Source: Planctomycetota bacterium (GTDB lineage Bacteria; Planctomycetota; Planctomycetia; Gemmatales; Gemmataceae). From it: a stretch of 64,000 bases of DNA. The DNA lies in the NCBI GenBank assembly GCA_016191165.1, contig JACPPF010000056.1, positions 1 through 64,000 of the forward strand. Direction: 5' to 3'. Shown here piece after piece: positions 51,127-61,000 of the stretch. The number at the start of each line of letters is the position of its first letter. The first letter of the stretch is position 1. The position numbers and the translations under genes are program-made. The notes under the pieces are model-generated. The model was not told where the DNA came from. It ran no database searches and worked only from the letters and a program-made list of their open reading frames with translations.

Positions 51127-51407
51127 GAAGGGATTCCTCGCCTGTCTCCTCATTCGATTCATCCAGGAATCGCATGCGAATAGAATCATACAGGGGCGAA
51201 AAACGAAATGCAAGAAATTCAGCAATGCGGTAATGAGGCAGACTGGAATAGGTCAGCGTTTCCAGGCTCAAGGGCTGCGAAAAAGCCAGCCGGGAAGCCT
51301 GGGCACCGCAGGCCCCCCGCCCAGCATTTTTTTTCCTTGCCCCGATGAAGGTCCGAGAAAGCCTGGTATAATAAATCCCATTGAAAACCCGGGGGGAGGA
51401 TGCGCAG

Positions 51408-52730
51408 ATGACTTTGCATAAAGATCGCCTTAACGTGTCACGGCGTGATTGCCTGAAACTTGGCCTCGGCGCGCTGCTGGGCGGCGGCCTGGTCGATATG
51501 TTCCGCTTGCGAGCGCACGCCACCGGAGCGTCCCCGGCCGTGGCGCGCAGTTGCATCCTCATCTGGATGGACGGTGGACCGACCCACTACGAGACATTCG
51601 ACCCGAAGCCGAACGCGCCGAGCGAAATCCGCGGCGCGTTTCAGCCAATCCAGACCCGCACGACTGGTGTTCAGGTTTCGCAGCACATGCAACGGCTCGC
51701 CAGCATTAGCGACAAGTATGCGATCGTTCGCTCAATCCGGCACGATCAAGGCAACCATGGCGCGGGCAACCACTACATGATGACCGGCGCGCCGCCACGC
51801 ATTCCGGTCGGCTGCGGGGCCTTCGTGAGTTTCCATCCGAGCATGGGCTCCGTGACGGCGCATGAGCGCAGCGCGCCCAATGGGCTGCCGTCGTATTTCT
51901 CGATGCCGAGTATGTCGCGCTCGGGCGGTCCGAACTTTCTCGGCGCTCGCTTTGCGCCGTTTATCGTCGATGACAATCCGAACAGTCCGGACTTCCGCGT
52001 GCGCGACGTGGCGTTGCCGCGAGGGTTGTCGGAGGGGCGTTTCGATTCGCGTCGGCAGGTTCGCCGCGAGGTGGATCGCCTGGAACGCATTCTTGACCGC
52101 GAGGCCGGCGACCCGGTTAACGCATTGGACGAGCATTACCAGCAAGGCTACAACCTGGTTCGCTCGCGCGAGGCACAGGCGGCATTCGATATCTCGGGCG
52201 AGCCAGAGCGCGTACGCGACGCCTATGGCCGCAACCCGATGGGTCAGCGTGCGCTGTTGGCGAGGCGACTGGTCGAGGCGGGCGTGCCGTTCATCACGCT
52301 TTACGACGGCGGGTGGGATCACCACACGAACCTGTTCAACTCGCTGGCGCAACGACTGCCGGCGTGGGATGCCACCGTGGCGACGCTGATTCAGGATCTC
52401 GACCAGCGCGGCATGTTGGCGAGCACCATGGTGATCGCGTTAGGCGAATTTGGCCGCACGCCGACAGTCAACCGCGACGCGGGCCGCGACCACTGGAGCA
52501 ACTCGATGTCGGTTCTGTTCGCCGGCGCCGGCACGCCGGGCGGGCAGGCCGTCGGTGCCACCGACGTGCGCGGCTACGCCCCAGTGGGGCACGCCAACAG
52601 TCCGGAAAATTTCGTATCGACGATCTACCTAAAACTGGGCATCGACCCCGGTAAGATTCTGTTTACACCCCAAGGTAGACCAACCCATCTGGTAAGCGAG
52701 ACCGAGCCGATTCGGGAGTTGATGGGGTGA
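51408..52730 (+). CDS. DUF1501 Tat-exported protein (second copy)
   Basis: A 440-aa DUF1501 protein. The Tat signal SRRDCLKLGLGALLGGGL is followed by CILIWMDGGPTHYETFDPKP, and later by the typical GGWDHHTNLFN, LGEFGRTP and GRDHWSNSMSVLFAGAG. The ATG at 51408 has GGAGGA eight bases upstream. Compared with the first DUF1501 copy it has different loops and its own promoter space. No DUF1549/DUF1553 partner is beside it. It lies in a 281-bp divergent region with hisD. Confidence 0.9.
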   Translation: MTLHKDRLNVSRRDCLKLGLGALLGGGLVDMFRLRAHATGASPAVARSCILIWMDGGPTHYETFDPKPNAPSEIRGAFQPIQTRTTGVQVSQHMQRLASISDKYAIVRSIRHDQGNHGAGNHYMMTGAPPRIPVGCGAFVSFHPSMGSVTAHERSAPNGLPSYFSMPSMSRSGGPNFLGARFAPFIVDDNPNSPDFRVRDVALPRGLSEGRFDSRRQVRREVDRLERILDREAGDPVNALDEHYQQGYNLVRSREAQAAFDISGEPERVRDAYGRNPMGQRALLARRLVEAGVPFITLYDGGWDHHTNLFNSLAQRLPAWDATVATLIQDLDQRGMLASTMVIALGEFGRTPTVNRDAGRDHWSNSMSVLFAGAGTPGGQAVGATDVRGYAPVGHANSPENFVSTIYLKLGIDPGKILFTPQGRPTHLVSETEPIRELMG

Positions 52731-52783
52731 GAAATCGCCTCCGAGCCTGAAGCGTGAGCGAACGATGGCGAAGCGAACTCCTC

Positions 52784-53806
52784 ATGATCCCCGGCATTGA
52801 CCCACGTGTGGATTACGCTTTCAAACGCGTGTTCGGCAGCGAGCCGAACATTGCGGTGCTTCGCAGCCTCATCGAGGCGGTGCTCAAGCCGTCGCCTGGG
52901 GAAGAATTGACGGAACTGCACCTGAAAAACCCGTTCAACGACAAGGAGTATTCGGCCGACAAGTTGTCCATACTCGACGTCAAGGCACGTGATCAGCGCG
53001 GCCGGCAGTATAATATCGAGATGGAGATGGCGGGCTTGCGGGTCTATCCCCAGCGAGTGTTGTATTACTGGTCGGTCCTTCACGGGGAGCAATTGGGCGA
53101 CGGCGAAGATTACGCAAAGCTACAGGCGACGATTTCCATCAGTTTTGTGAACGCTGTGCTTTTTCCGGAAGTGCCGGGTTACCATCTTCATTTTCAGTTG
53201 CGTGAGGCGGAGCGGCCGAGCTTGATTTTCAGCCCGCATTTGTCGATTCACCTGATGGAGTTGCCGAAGTTCAAACTCAGGGTCGAAGACCTCAAGGACC
53301 CGCTCGATTTGTGGATCTACTTTCTGATTCACGGCAGCGAGCTCGACAAGGACAATTTGCCGAAGTCGCTGCGGGCAAGTCCGGTTCAGCAAGCAATGGA
53401 GGTATTAACCATGATGGCCCAAACCGAAACGGAACGCGAACGTTACCAGGCTCGCCTGAAAGCAGAACGCGATCACCGCGCGAGGATTCAGGAGACGCTG
53501 GAGCTAGGCCTGGAAGAAGGTATCAAAAAGGGCATCGAAAAGGGCATCGAAAAGGGCATCGAAAAAGGCATCGAAAAAGGCATCGAAAAAGGCATCGAAA
53601 AGGGCATCGAAAAAGGCATCGAAAAAGGCATCGAAAAAGGCATGGCTGAAGGCCTAGTACAAGGCGAAGTTGTCGGCCGGATCCTTGCTTATCAGGCCAT
53701 GCTGAAGTCGGTGGCAACGCCCCGGGAACAATTACTCGCCAAATCGATGGACGAATTGCGTTCGCTCGCGATAATCCTGGAACAACAACTTGGCCTGACG
53801 AAATGA
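52784..53806 (+). CDS. Rpn/PDDEXK-family nuclease-like protein with tandem repeat
   Basis: A 340-aa protein of the Rpn/YhgA-like PD-(D/E)XK superfamily. The core reads DYAFKRVFGSEPN, ADKLSILDVKARDQRGRQYNIEMEMA (the Asp, EM and lysine-like positions of the fold) and WIYFLIHG. The C-terminal part has nine perfect GIEK tetrapeptides from a 12-bp tandem repeat, then a helical tail. I use ATG 52784 because the upstream GTG extension falls in a hairpin word. Its stop overlaps an ATG of the next reading frame. Confidence 0.8.
   Translation: MIPGIDPRVDYAFKRVFGSEPNIAVLRSLIEAVLKPSPGEELTELHLKNPFNDKEYSADKLSILDVKARDQRGRQYNIEMEMAGLRVYPQRVLYYWSVLHGEQLGDGEDYAKLQATISISFVNAVLFPEVPGYHLHFQLREAERPSLIFSPHLSIHLMELPKFKLRVEDLKDPLDLWIYFLIHGSELDKDNLPKSLRASPVQQAMEVLTMMAQTETERERYQARLKAERDHRARIQETLELGLEEGIKKGIEKGIEKGIEKGIEKGIEKGIEKGIEKGIEKGIEKGMAEGLVQGEVVGRILAYQAMLKSVATPREQLLAKSMDELRSLAIILEQQLGLTK
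53531..53638 (+). repeat. Nine tandem copies of a 12-bp coding repeat
   Basis: Nine in-frame units of GGCATCGAAAA(G/A) encode nine GIEK tetrapeptides; variation is only in the twelfth base. The antisense strand gives a Cys/Phe-rich ORF, which is a by-product. The number of units may change by slippage, changing the length of the helical linker. Confidence 0.95.
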
Positions 53807-53829
53807 CGGGATGTCCGCGAGGTCTGCCC

Positions 53830-55413
53830 ATGCATCAAACACACCGATTTTCGTGGTTGGCGTTCTTTCTGGTAGCGGTATTGCCCGGCGGCGCACGGTC
53901 CGCCCCCCCAAAGGTTGACTACCTATTCCCCGCCGGCGCCCAGCGCGGCACCACGGTGAGCGTCATCGCTGCCGGCACGTTTGAGCGTTGGCCCGTCAGG
54001 GCACATATCGATGGCAAGGGCATCGACGTCAAGCCAGGCAAAGGGAAAGGCGACCTGGCGATCAGCGTCGACAAGGACACCGAGCCGGGCGTGTACTGGC
54101 TTCGCCTTTACGACGCCCAGGGCGCCAGCGTCGAGCGGCCCTTCATCGTCGGCATGGTGCCGGAGGTGATGGAGCAAGAACCGAACGACGACCCACGCAA
54201 GCCGCAGGTTCTGGCGTCGTCGAGCGTCACGGTGAACGGGCGACTGGGAAAGCCGAACGATGTCGATACGTTCGCGGTCAAGCTGACGAAGGGCCAAACC
54301 CTTGTCACCTCGCTCGAAGCACACAACACGCTGCGGTCACCGATGGACGGCGTTTTGCAAGTGCTTTCCGCAGACGGTTTCATCCTGGCACGCAACGACG
54401 ACTATCACGGGATCGATCCGCAAATTGCCTTCACGGCGCCAAAAGACGGGACTTACCTGGTCCGCACGTTTGCATTCCCGTCTCTGGCCGATGCGAGCAT
54501 TCGCTTCGCTGGTAAGGAGAGTTTCATCTATCGCCTGACACTGACGACGGGACCGTTCGTTGACCATGTCTATCCGTTGGCCGTGCCGCGCGCCAACCCG
54601 GGAACGGTCGACCTTGTTGGCTGGAGCCTGCCTGCGGAGTTGCGCAGAATGACGGTCAAGGCATCATCGAGGGATTCGCTGAAGTTATTTGATGCGCGAA
54701 TCGCGAATCCGTTTTTCATTCGGCTCGAAGCGCACGCCGCCGTGACGAAAGGCATTGTGCTCGGCGACAAGTCGCCGTTGCGCTCACTGCCGATCACCAT
54801 CACGGGTCGGCTTGACAAGGCTGGCGATGTGGACCGGTATCGCTTTCAGGCCAAGAAGGGGGAGCGACTCGTGTTTCGCATCGAATCGGCCAGCCTGGGT
54901 TTTCAGCTCGATCCGGTGTTGCGCCTTTTTGATGGAACGGGAAAAATCCTGGCCCAGGCCCGCGCAGCCGCGTTGCACGCGGACGCCACGCTCGAATATG
55001 CGATTCAGAAGGATGGCGTCTTCACCATCGCCGTCAGTGATTTGCTTGACCAGGCCGGGCCGCGCGTTGTCTATCGGCTTCGAATCGGCGCCCCATCGCC
55101 GGACTTCACATTGAGACTTGTCGGTGATGCCTTCACCGTTTTGCCAGGCAAGGCGCTTGAAATCCCGGTGACCGTCACACGCATCGCTGGGTTCAAGCAG
55201 GCCATCATCCTAAAGGTCGAAGGCCTCCCGGAAAGGATTCCGATGTCGGCAAACGAGAAATCAATCACGCTGCGGGGCATGGGCGCCGCATTCTCCGGAC
55301 CGGTCCGAATCATCGGCACGGCGCCGGACGGCACGAAACGCGTCGCCTTGGCGCCGGTCGCCGAGTTGGGACGAGTTACCGAATCTTTGTGGGTGACGGT
55401 CCTGCGCCAGTGA
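53830..55413 (+). CDS. Secreted PPC-domain protein
   Basis: A 527-aa protein. The ATG at 53830 opens a signal peptide (RFSWLAFFLVAVLPGGARS). The mature part has a leading Ig-like unit (PPKVDYLFPAGAQRGTTVSV), then two PPC-like units: EQEPNDDPRKPQVL, VDTFAVKLTKGQTLVTSLEA and GDVDRYRFQAKKGERLVFRIES. It is probably surface-attached and binding. The earlier ATG at 53803 overlaps the stop of the Rpn gene but adds no signal sequence; a GAGG seven bases before 53830 favours the later one. Confidence 0.82.
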   Translation: MHQTHRFSWLAFFLVAVLPGGARSAPPKVDYLFPAGAQRGTTVSVIAAGTFERWPVRAHIDGKGIDVKPGKGKGDLAISVDKDTEPGVYWLRLYDAQGASVERPFIVGMVPEVMEQEPNDDPRKPQVLASSSVTVNGRLGKPNDVDTFAVKLTKGQTLVTSLEAHNTLRSPMDGVLQVLSADGFILARNDDYHGIDPQIAFTAPKDGTYLVRTFAFPSLADASIRFAGKESFIYRLTLTTGPFVDHVYPLAVPRANPGTVDLVGWSLPAELRRMTVKASSRDSLKLFDARIANPFFIRLEAHAAVTKGIVLGDKSPLRSLPITITGRLDKAGDVDRYRFQAKKGERLVFRIESASLGFQLDPVLRLFDGTGKILAQARAAALHADATLEYAIQKDGVFTIAVSDLLDQAGPRVVYRLRIGAPSPDFTLRLVGDAFTVLPGKALEIPVTVTRIAGFKQAIILKVEGLPERIPMSANEKSITLRGMGAAFSGPVRIIGTAPDGTKRVALAPVAELGRVTESLWVTVLRQ

Positions 55414-55438
55414 CGTTGCCGATCGGGGTTTGCGGAAC

Positions 55439-56782
55439 ATGATTGCGACGCACGTGCCGGTGGGACCCCCGGGACATTGGCTGGCCGGCCATTTGCCCGA
55501 TTTTCGCACCGATCGCCTTGGCTTCCTGACGCGCTGCGCGCGCGAGTACGGCGACATGGTTCCGCTGCGATTCGCACATCGACGTATTCTGCTCGTCAAC
55601 CATCCCGACCAGATCGAAGAAATCCTGGTAACCCATAGCAAGCACTTTATCAAGCACTTTGCGCTTCGGCTCAATCCAGTCATCCTCGGCAAGGGGCTCT
55701 TGACGAGCGAAGGCGATTTCTGGCTGCGGCAGCGCCGCTTGATCCAGCCGGTTTTTGTACGCACTCGCATCCAGAGTTACGCCGGCGACATGGTGGCGTT
55801 GACGGAGAAGATGCTCGCGGCCTGGAAACCGGGCGAAGCATGCGATATCCATGAAGAAATGATGCGTCTGACCCTCGCCATTGCCGCCAAGACGCTATTC
55901 AACGCGGAAGTGGGCGGCGATGCGCACACGATTGCCGGCGCCATGGCCGTGATGCAAGACAATTTTCTGGAGCGATTCAACAGCATCCTGCCTTTGCCGC
56001 TCTGGATCCCGACCCCGGCCAACCTGCGTGCGCGCCGTGCCGTTCGCCAACTCGATGACGTCATGTATCGCATCATTCGCGCTCGCCGCGAGGCGAAAAG
56101 TGATGAAGGTGATCTTCTCTCCCTTCTCTTGCACGCGCGCGACGAAGACGACGGCAGTCGCATGACCGACAAGCAACTGCGCGACGAGGCGATGACTCTC
56201 TTTCTCGCCGGGCATGAGACGACCGCGCTCACCCTCTCGTGGACCTGGTATCTGTTAGGCCAGCATCCCGAGGCCGAAAGGGAACTTTGGGCGGAACTCG
56301 ATGGCGTCCTCGCGGGCCGACAACCGAACGTGGACGATTGGCCGAAGCTCAAGTATACGGAAATGGTCGCACTCGAGGCGATGCGTCTGTATCCGCCGGC
56401 CTACGTGATTGGCCGCGAAGCGATAACGGATTGCGTGATCGGCGGATGCGCCGTCCCGCGCGGCATGACGGTGCTGTTGCCCCAGTGGGTGGTGCAGCGC
56501 GATCCACGTTTTTTCGACGAGCCCGAAACATTTCGTCCGGGGCGTTGGGGCGAGGAGCGAATGAAGTCCATGCCCAGGTTCGCCTACTTTCCATTCGGCG
56601 GTGGGCCGCGTGTGTGCATCGGTCAGCAGTTCGCAATGATGGAACTGGTGCTGATCCTGGCGACGATCGCGCGGAAATATCGCTTCCGCTTGCGACCCGG
56701 AGTCACGGTGACGCCGCACGCCTCATTCACGTTGCGTCCCTCGCCGGGCGTTCCCGGCGTGATCGAAGCTCGCTCGCCTTGA
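55439..56782 (+). CDS. Cytochrome P450
   Basis: A 447-aa P450. The I-helix motif is AGHETTALTLSW (about residue 250), the K-helix EAMRLYPP (ExxR) and the heme ligand loop FPFGGGPRVCIG near residue 390. Absence of a signal or TM helix points to a soluble P450. Ferredoxin partners are not in the window. The ATG at 55439 is preferred over a TTG three codons earlier. It is 25 bases after the PPC gene. Confidence 0.95.
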   Translation: MIATHVPVGPPGHWLAGHLPDFRTDRLGFLTRCAREYGDMVPLRFAHRRILLVNHPDQIEEILVTHSKHFIKHFALRLNPVILGKGLLTSEGDFWLRQRRLIQPVFVRTRIQSYAGDMVALTEKMLAAWKPGEACDIHEEMMRLTLAIAAKTLFNAEVGGDAHTIAGAMAVMQDNFLERFNSILPLPLWIPTPANLRARRAVRQLDDVMYRIIRARREAKSDEGDLLSLLLHARDEDDGSRMTDKQLRDEAMTLFLAGHETTALTLSWTWYLLGQHPEAERELWAELDGVLAGRQPNVDDWPKLKYTEMVALEAMRLYPPAYVIGREAITDCVIGGCAVPRGMTVLLPQWVVQRDPRFFDEPETFRPGRWGEERMKSMPRFAYFPFGGGPRVCIGQQFAMMELVLILATIARKYRFRLRPGVTVTPHASFTLRPSPGVPGVIEARSP

Positions 56783-56854
56783 GAAGCTTGCGGCGCACGG
56801 TTCGCATGGCGCCGCGCCAACCCACGCCGCGGGCGGCAGAAGTAGGAATCCCTC

Positions 56855-57805
56855 ATGCTCGATGTAATATGCGCCGGAATCATCGTTGCCGACCATGTAT
56901 GTACGCCGATCCCGCATGTCCCCGCGGCCGGTGAACTGGTGATGGCTGACAGCATGTTGTTGACCATCGGCGGTTGCGCCGCCAACGCCGCGGTGGATCT
57001 GGCCAGGATGAACGTGCGCGTCGGCATCGTCGGTCGCGTTGGCGCGGACGTCTTTGGCCGCGTCGTGAGCGACCTGTTACGCGCCGCTGGCGTCGAAACG
57101 TCCTCCCTCCAGATCAGCGCCGACACCGATACCAGCCAAACGCTGATCGTCAACGTGGTTGGCCAGGATCGCCGGTTCATCCACACGTTCGGCGCCAATC
57201 GAGATTTTCGGGCGGCCGACATCTCGCTCGACCTGCTTCAGGATGCGAAGGTCCTCTACGTCGGCGGCTACCTTGCGATGCCCGCTGTGACGCCGGACGA
57301 GCTGGCCCTGGTTTTCGCCACGGCCCGCGCGCAGGGTGTAAAGACCGTGCTCGACGTGGTCGTCCCGGGACCTGGCGAATACCTGTCGCGCCTCGACAGG
57401 CTGTTACCCCACGTTGATGTCTTCCTGCCAAACAATCACGAGGGTGAAATCATTACAGGCGAAAAGGACCCACTTCGGCAGGCAGGGGTCTTCCAGCGCC
57501 TCGGCGCCGGCACAACCGTCATCACGATGGGCGACGCGGGTTCCATTCTCGTCCAGGGAGATCTCCGGCTTCGCGCTGGCGTCTACTCGGTTCCAACGGT
57601 CGACGCCTCGGGCGGCGGCGATGCCTTCGACGCGGGTTACATGTGCGGCCTCCTTCAGGGCAAAGGCCCGGAGGACTGCTTGCGCCTCGCCAGCGCCCTG
57701 GGCGCGAGTTGCGTTCGCGCCATCGGGACCACGCCCGGCGTTTTCACGCGGACGGAGTGCGCGGCGTTTTTGCAAGAAAACAACCTGGCCATCGAACGCG
57801 TTTAG
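56855..57805 (+). CDS. PfkB-family carbohydrate kinase
   Basis: A 316-aa ribokinase-fold sugar kinase. It shows the N-terminal GGCAANAAVDLARM (sugar-binding), VGRVGADVFGR and the C-terminal ATP/anion-hole motif DASGGGDAFDAGYM with catalytic Asp. The phosphorylated substrate is unknown. The TAG stop at 57803-57805 is part of a GTTTAGC word, so the following hairpin overlaps the gene end. Confidence 0.92.
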   Translation: MLDVICAGIIVADHVCTPIPHVPAAGELVMADSMLLTIGGCAANAAVDLARMNVRVGIVGRVGADVFGRVVSDLLRAAGVETSSLQISADTDTSQTLIVNVVGQDRRFIHTFGANRDFRAADISLDLLQDAKVLYVGGYLAMPAVTPDELALVFATARAQGVKTVLDVVVPGPGEYLSRLDRLLPHVDVFLPNNHEGEIITGEKDPLRQAGVFQRLGAGTTVITMGDAGSILVQGDLRLRAGVYSVPTVDASGGGDAFDAGYMCGLLQGKGPEDCLRLASALGASCVRAIGTTPGVFTRTECAAFLQENNLAIERV

Positions 57806-57836
57806 CCGCGCGAACTGCCGCGCGGGGTTTCTCGCA
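57800..57836. repeat. Hairpin beginning in the pfkB-family stop codon
   Basis: GTTTAGCCGCGCG and CGCGCGG pair around an AACTGC loop. The TAG stop of the kinase lies in the GTTTAGC edge. A second fragment ending GCGGCTAAA lies at 57918-57930, so the pair may be remains of one element. Confidence 0.5.
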
Positions 57837-58013
57837 TTGAGCAGACATTGCCGCCGAATGAATTCTCTGCCCGCCAAACATTTCACGTTTCACGTCCTCT
57901 CACGTTGACTCCATGGGTGCGCCGCGGCTAAAATGGGGTTGGATAAACCGAACCCCGGCGTGCCGCGCCACGTATCAGATACATCGGATACCCTTCACCC
58001 TCGACGGTTCGCC

Positions 58014-61000
58014 ATGCCTGAGGAAACTCAAAAAAAATCGGCTCGACGAACCGAACGCGTCGGCAAGTACGAGATCGTCGATCATCTCGCCACGGGGGGC
58101 ATGGGCATCATTTACAAGGCGCGCGACCCTGACCTCGATCGGTTTGTCGCCCTGAAAATTCTGCCTGTCGAATTCGCCAAGCAAAAAACCACGCTGATCC
58201 GCTTCGAGCGCGAGGCCAAGGCGGCCGCCCAGCTTCGTCACGAAAACATCGTCGCCATCTACGACGTTGGGGAGGACCACGGCACGCACTTCATCGCCCT
58301 GGAATTCGTCGATGGCGCCGACCTGCAAGATTACATTAACCGCCAATGCCTGCTCGATCCCGAGGAGGCCAGGCAGATCATCATCCAGGCAACGCGGGCG
58401 TTGGGTCATGCGCATGAGCAGGGCATCGTTCATCGCGACGTGAAGCCGTCGAACCTCCTGCTAACGCAAAAGGAAGGGCAGCTCCTTGTCAAACTGACTG
58501 ATTTTGGGCTGGCGATCCGCCAGGAGAACGATGAGGAATTTCGCATCACGCGCGACAAGACGACGGTCGGCACCGTCGATTATATGTCCCCCGAGCAGGC
58601 GCGTGACAGCCGCTCGGCCGATACCCGCAGTGACATTTATTCGCTGGGCTGCACGTTCTTCCACATGCTGACGGGCACGGCGCCGTTTGCGCGCGGTTCG
58701 CTTCCGGAACGCATCGTGCAGCACATGCAAGCGCAGGCGCCGGATGTGCGCCGTCTCAACAAGGCGGTGCCGGAAAGCCTCGCGGTCATTATCCACCGCA
58801 TGCTGGAAAAAGATCCGCAGGACCGCTACCAGACTCCCGCGGAGTTGCTGCACGCACTGGAAAACCCCGGCGAGGTCGCCGTTCCCGCCGGCAAGAATTC
58901 GGTCTCCGCAAAGCTCGTGCGCGCCCCTGGCCAAAAACGCGCCAACGATCCGACGCAGATTCTCCCTCACGATGTTGACGTGGATGACGACGCAGACGAC
59001 CCGCCGCGCCAGGTGAAGGCCACCAAACCGCGCAGAGTCGCACCGCCCACGGAGAAGAAACGCAAGGATACGGACCCGGAGATACCAACTCCCCGTGGCA
59101 AGGAGCCAGAGGAGCGCCGTCCCGCCAAGAAAACCGCGGAAGAACGGCCGCCGGCGGATGAGAAGCCGAAGAAAAAGCCGGCGCCGAGTTCGCCCACGTG
59201 GATGTATGCGACCGGAGGAGTCGTGGGCGTCCTCGGGTTGGTGCTGATCGGCGCCCTGATTTTTGGCGGTAATTCGTCGCCGCGCAAAAAGTCGCCTGAA
59301 CCCGCTCCCCAACCCGGCCCGCCACCCTTTGTTGAAAACCCGGATGCCAAGAAAGAAAAGAAACCCGACCCGATCCTCGACACCTCGGCCAAGCTGATGG
59401 GCGCTGGCGAATGGCCCCTCGCGCGGATGGAGGCAGCGGTCAATTCCGTGGAGCGGCACAAGCTTCTCAAGGAGTATCGCGGCCCGTTCACGACGTTCCC
59501 CGAAGCCCCCAAAGACGCCATCGTGATGCGCGTCCGCCGTCTGGGGCCATCGGGCCCCGGCGACTTTCGTACGCTTGCGGACGCCTTTGCCGCGACGAAA
59601 TCGGGCACGTTCACCGTCATCGAGATTCACGACAACGGCCCGATCTGCGTGTCGATGTTGCCTGCCGTGGCGAAACGGACGATTTTCGTGCGCGGCGCCG
59701 CCGGCCACCGTCCGGCCATCGTCTGGGATGGTCCAGGCAAGGGGCCGTTCACTTTCTGCGCGATTTCTGACGGCACGTTGATCCTCGAAAATCTTGACCT
59801 GGTCAAACGCTGGTCCGCGAAGGGCCCGGCAACGGTCTTTGACCTGCTCGACACCGACTTCTACTCGCGCGACTGCACTTTTTCCCTTGATGCCAGCTCT
59901 CCTGACACCGTTGCCTTGATCCGGCGCCTGGGAAGCAACCGCAAGGAGCCGACGCGTACCTGGCTGCAACACAGTTACGTGCGCGGCGCACAGGCGACGG
60001 TCATTCACTCGCGGGACGCACCGATGGACGTCATCCTGGAGGAGTCGCTCATCGCCGGCCATGAGGCCCCGCTTTTCCAGATCAACGGCCGTGAGGAACA
60101 CGCTTTTGGCCTTTATTGCGTTCGGTCAACCCTGGTTGCGGGGCAAACCCTGTTGCGCTGGCAGACGCCCGGCGGCGAAAGCGATTTCTCGCCACCGCTC
60201 AAGGGCCGCATACTCGATTCGATTCTGAGCCGAGACGACACGCTGGCGCCCGCCGGCGACATGCTTCATCTGGGCAATTCCCGGCAATTGACCCTTACGA
60301 GCTGGCGCGCTCGCAATAGCGTCTACGCTGGCTGGAAGCAATTGCTGGTGTCGCGGCGAAAGAATATCGCCGGGACCGACCTGGAAAGCTGGCACGCTCA
60401 TTGGCTTTACAGCTCGGGGGATCGGGCCCTTCCAAACACCTGGCCCATCAATCCGCCCAGCGGCCTGGACGGGCAGCCCGCGACCACGTTTCGCCCGGAC
60501 GACGCGCCCGTGGCTTTTGCCGCGCTCTCCGGCTCGGGCGCGATCGGGTGCGTGATCGGCCGACTGCCGCCCGCGCCTGAGTTTCGGCTCGAAACCACCC
60601 CGCTCATTTCCGGCGTCAGCCTTGAGGCGCCCGAGATCAATCGCACCGAAGACGGGTATTATCACGGTGAGCGCCTCGACCTCAACAAGGTCGACCTGGG
60701 CGCCCATCTGGACACCGTGTTGAAAACGCGCAAGCCAGCACCGCGGGTTGTTCTGCGCCTGACGGGCCGCGGGGCTTGCCCAACAAGCCCGGTGCGGGTG
60801 AAGGGCATCAAGCACCTGATTTTGTATTTCGAGCCAAATCCCGCACCCGGCGGCCAGATCATCTTGCAGGCGAACGAAACCGTCATCGAGCAGCAGGCCC
60901 CCATCGTCGCGATGACGGATGGCCATCTCGAGTTGATCGGCGCTCGCATCGTCCTGGCGGACGGATCGCGCGTGCCTTCCTTGATTCGGCTTCTTGGCGC

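Noticed and set aside
53523-53831. Minus-strand ORF made of repeated Phe-Arg-Cys-Leu units
   Set aside because: It is the antisense reading of the nine 12-bp GIEK repeats; no start site and no meaning of its own.
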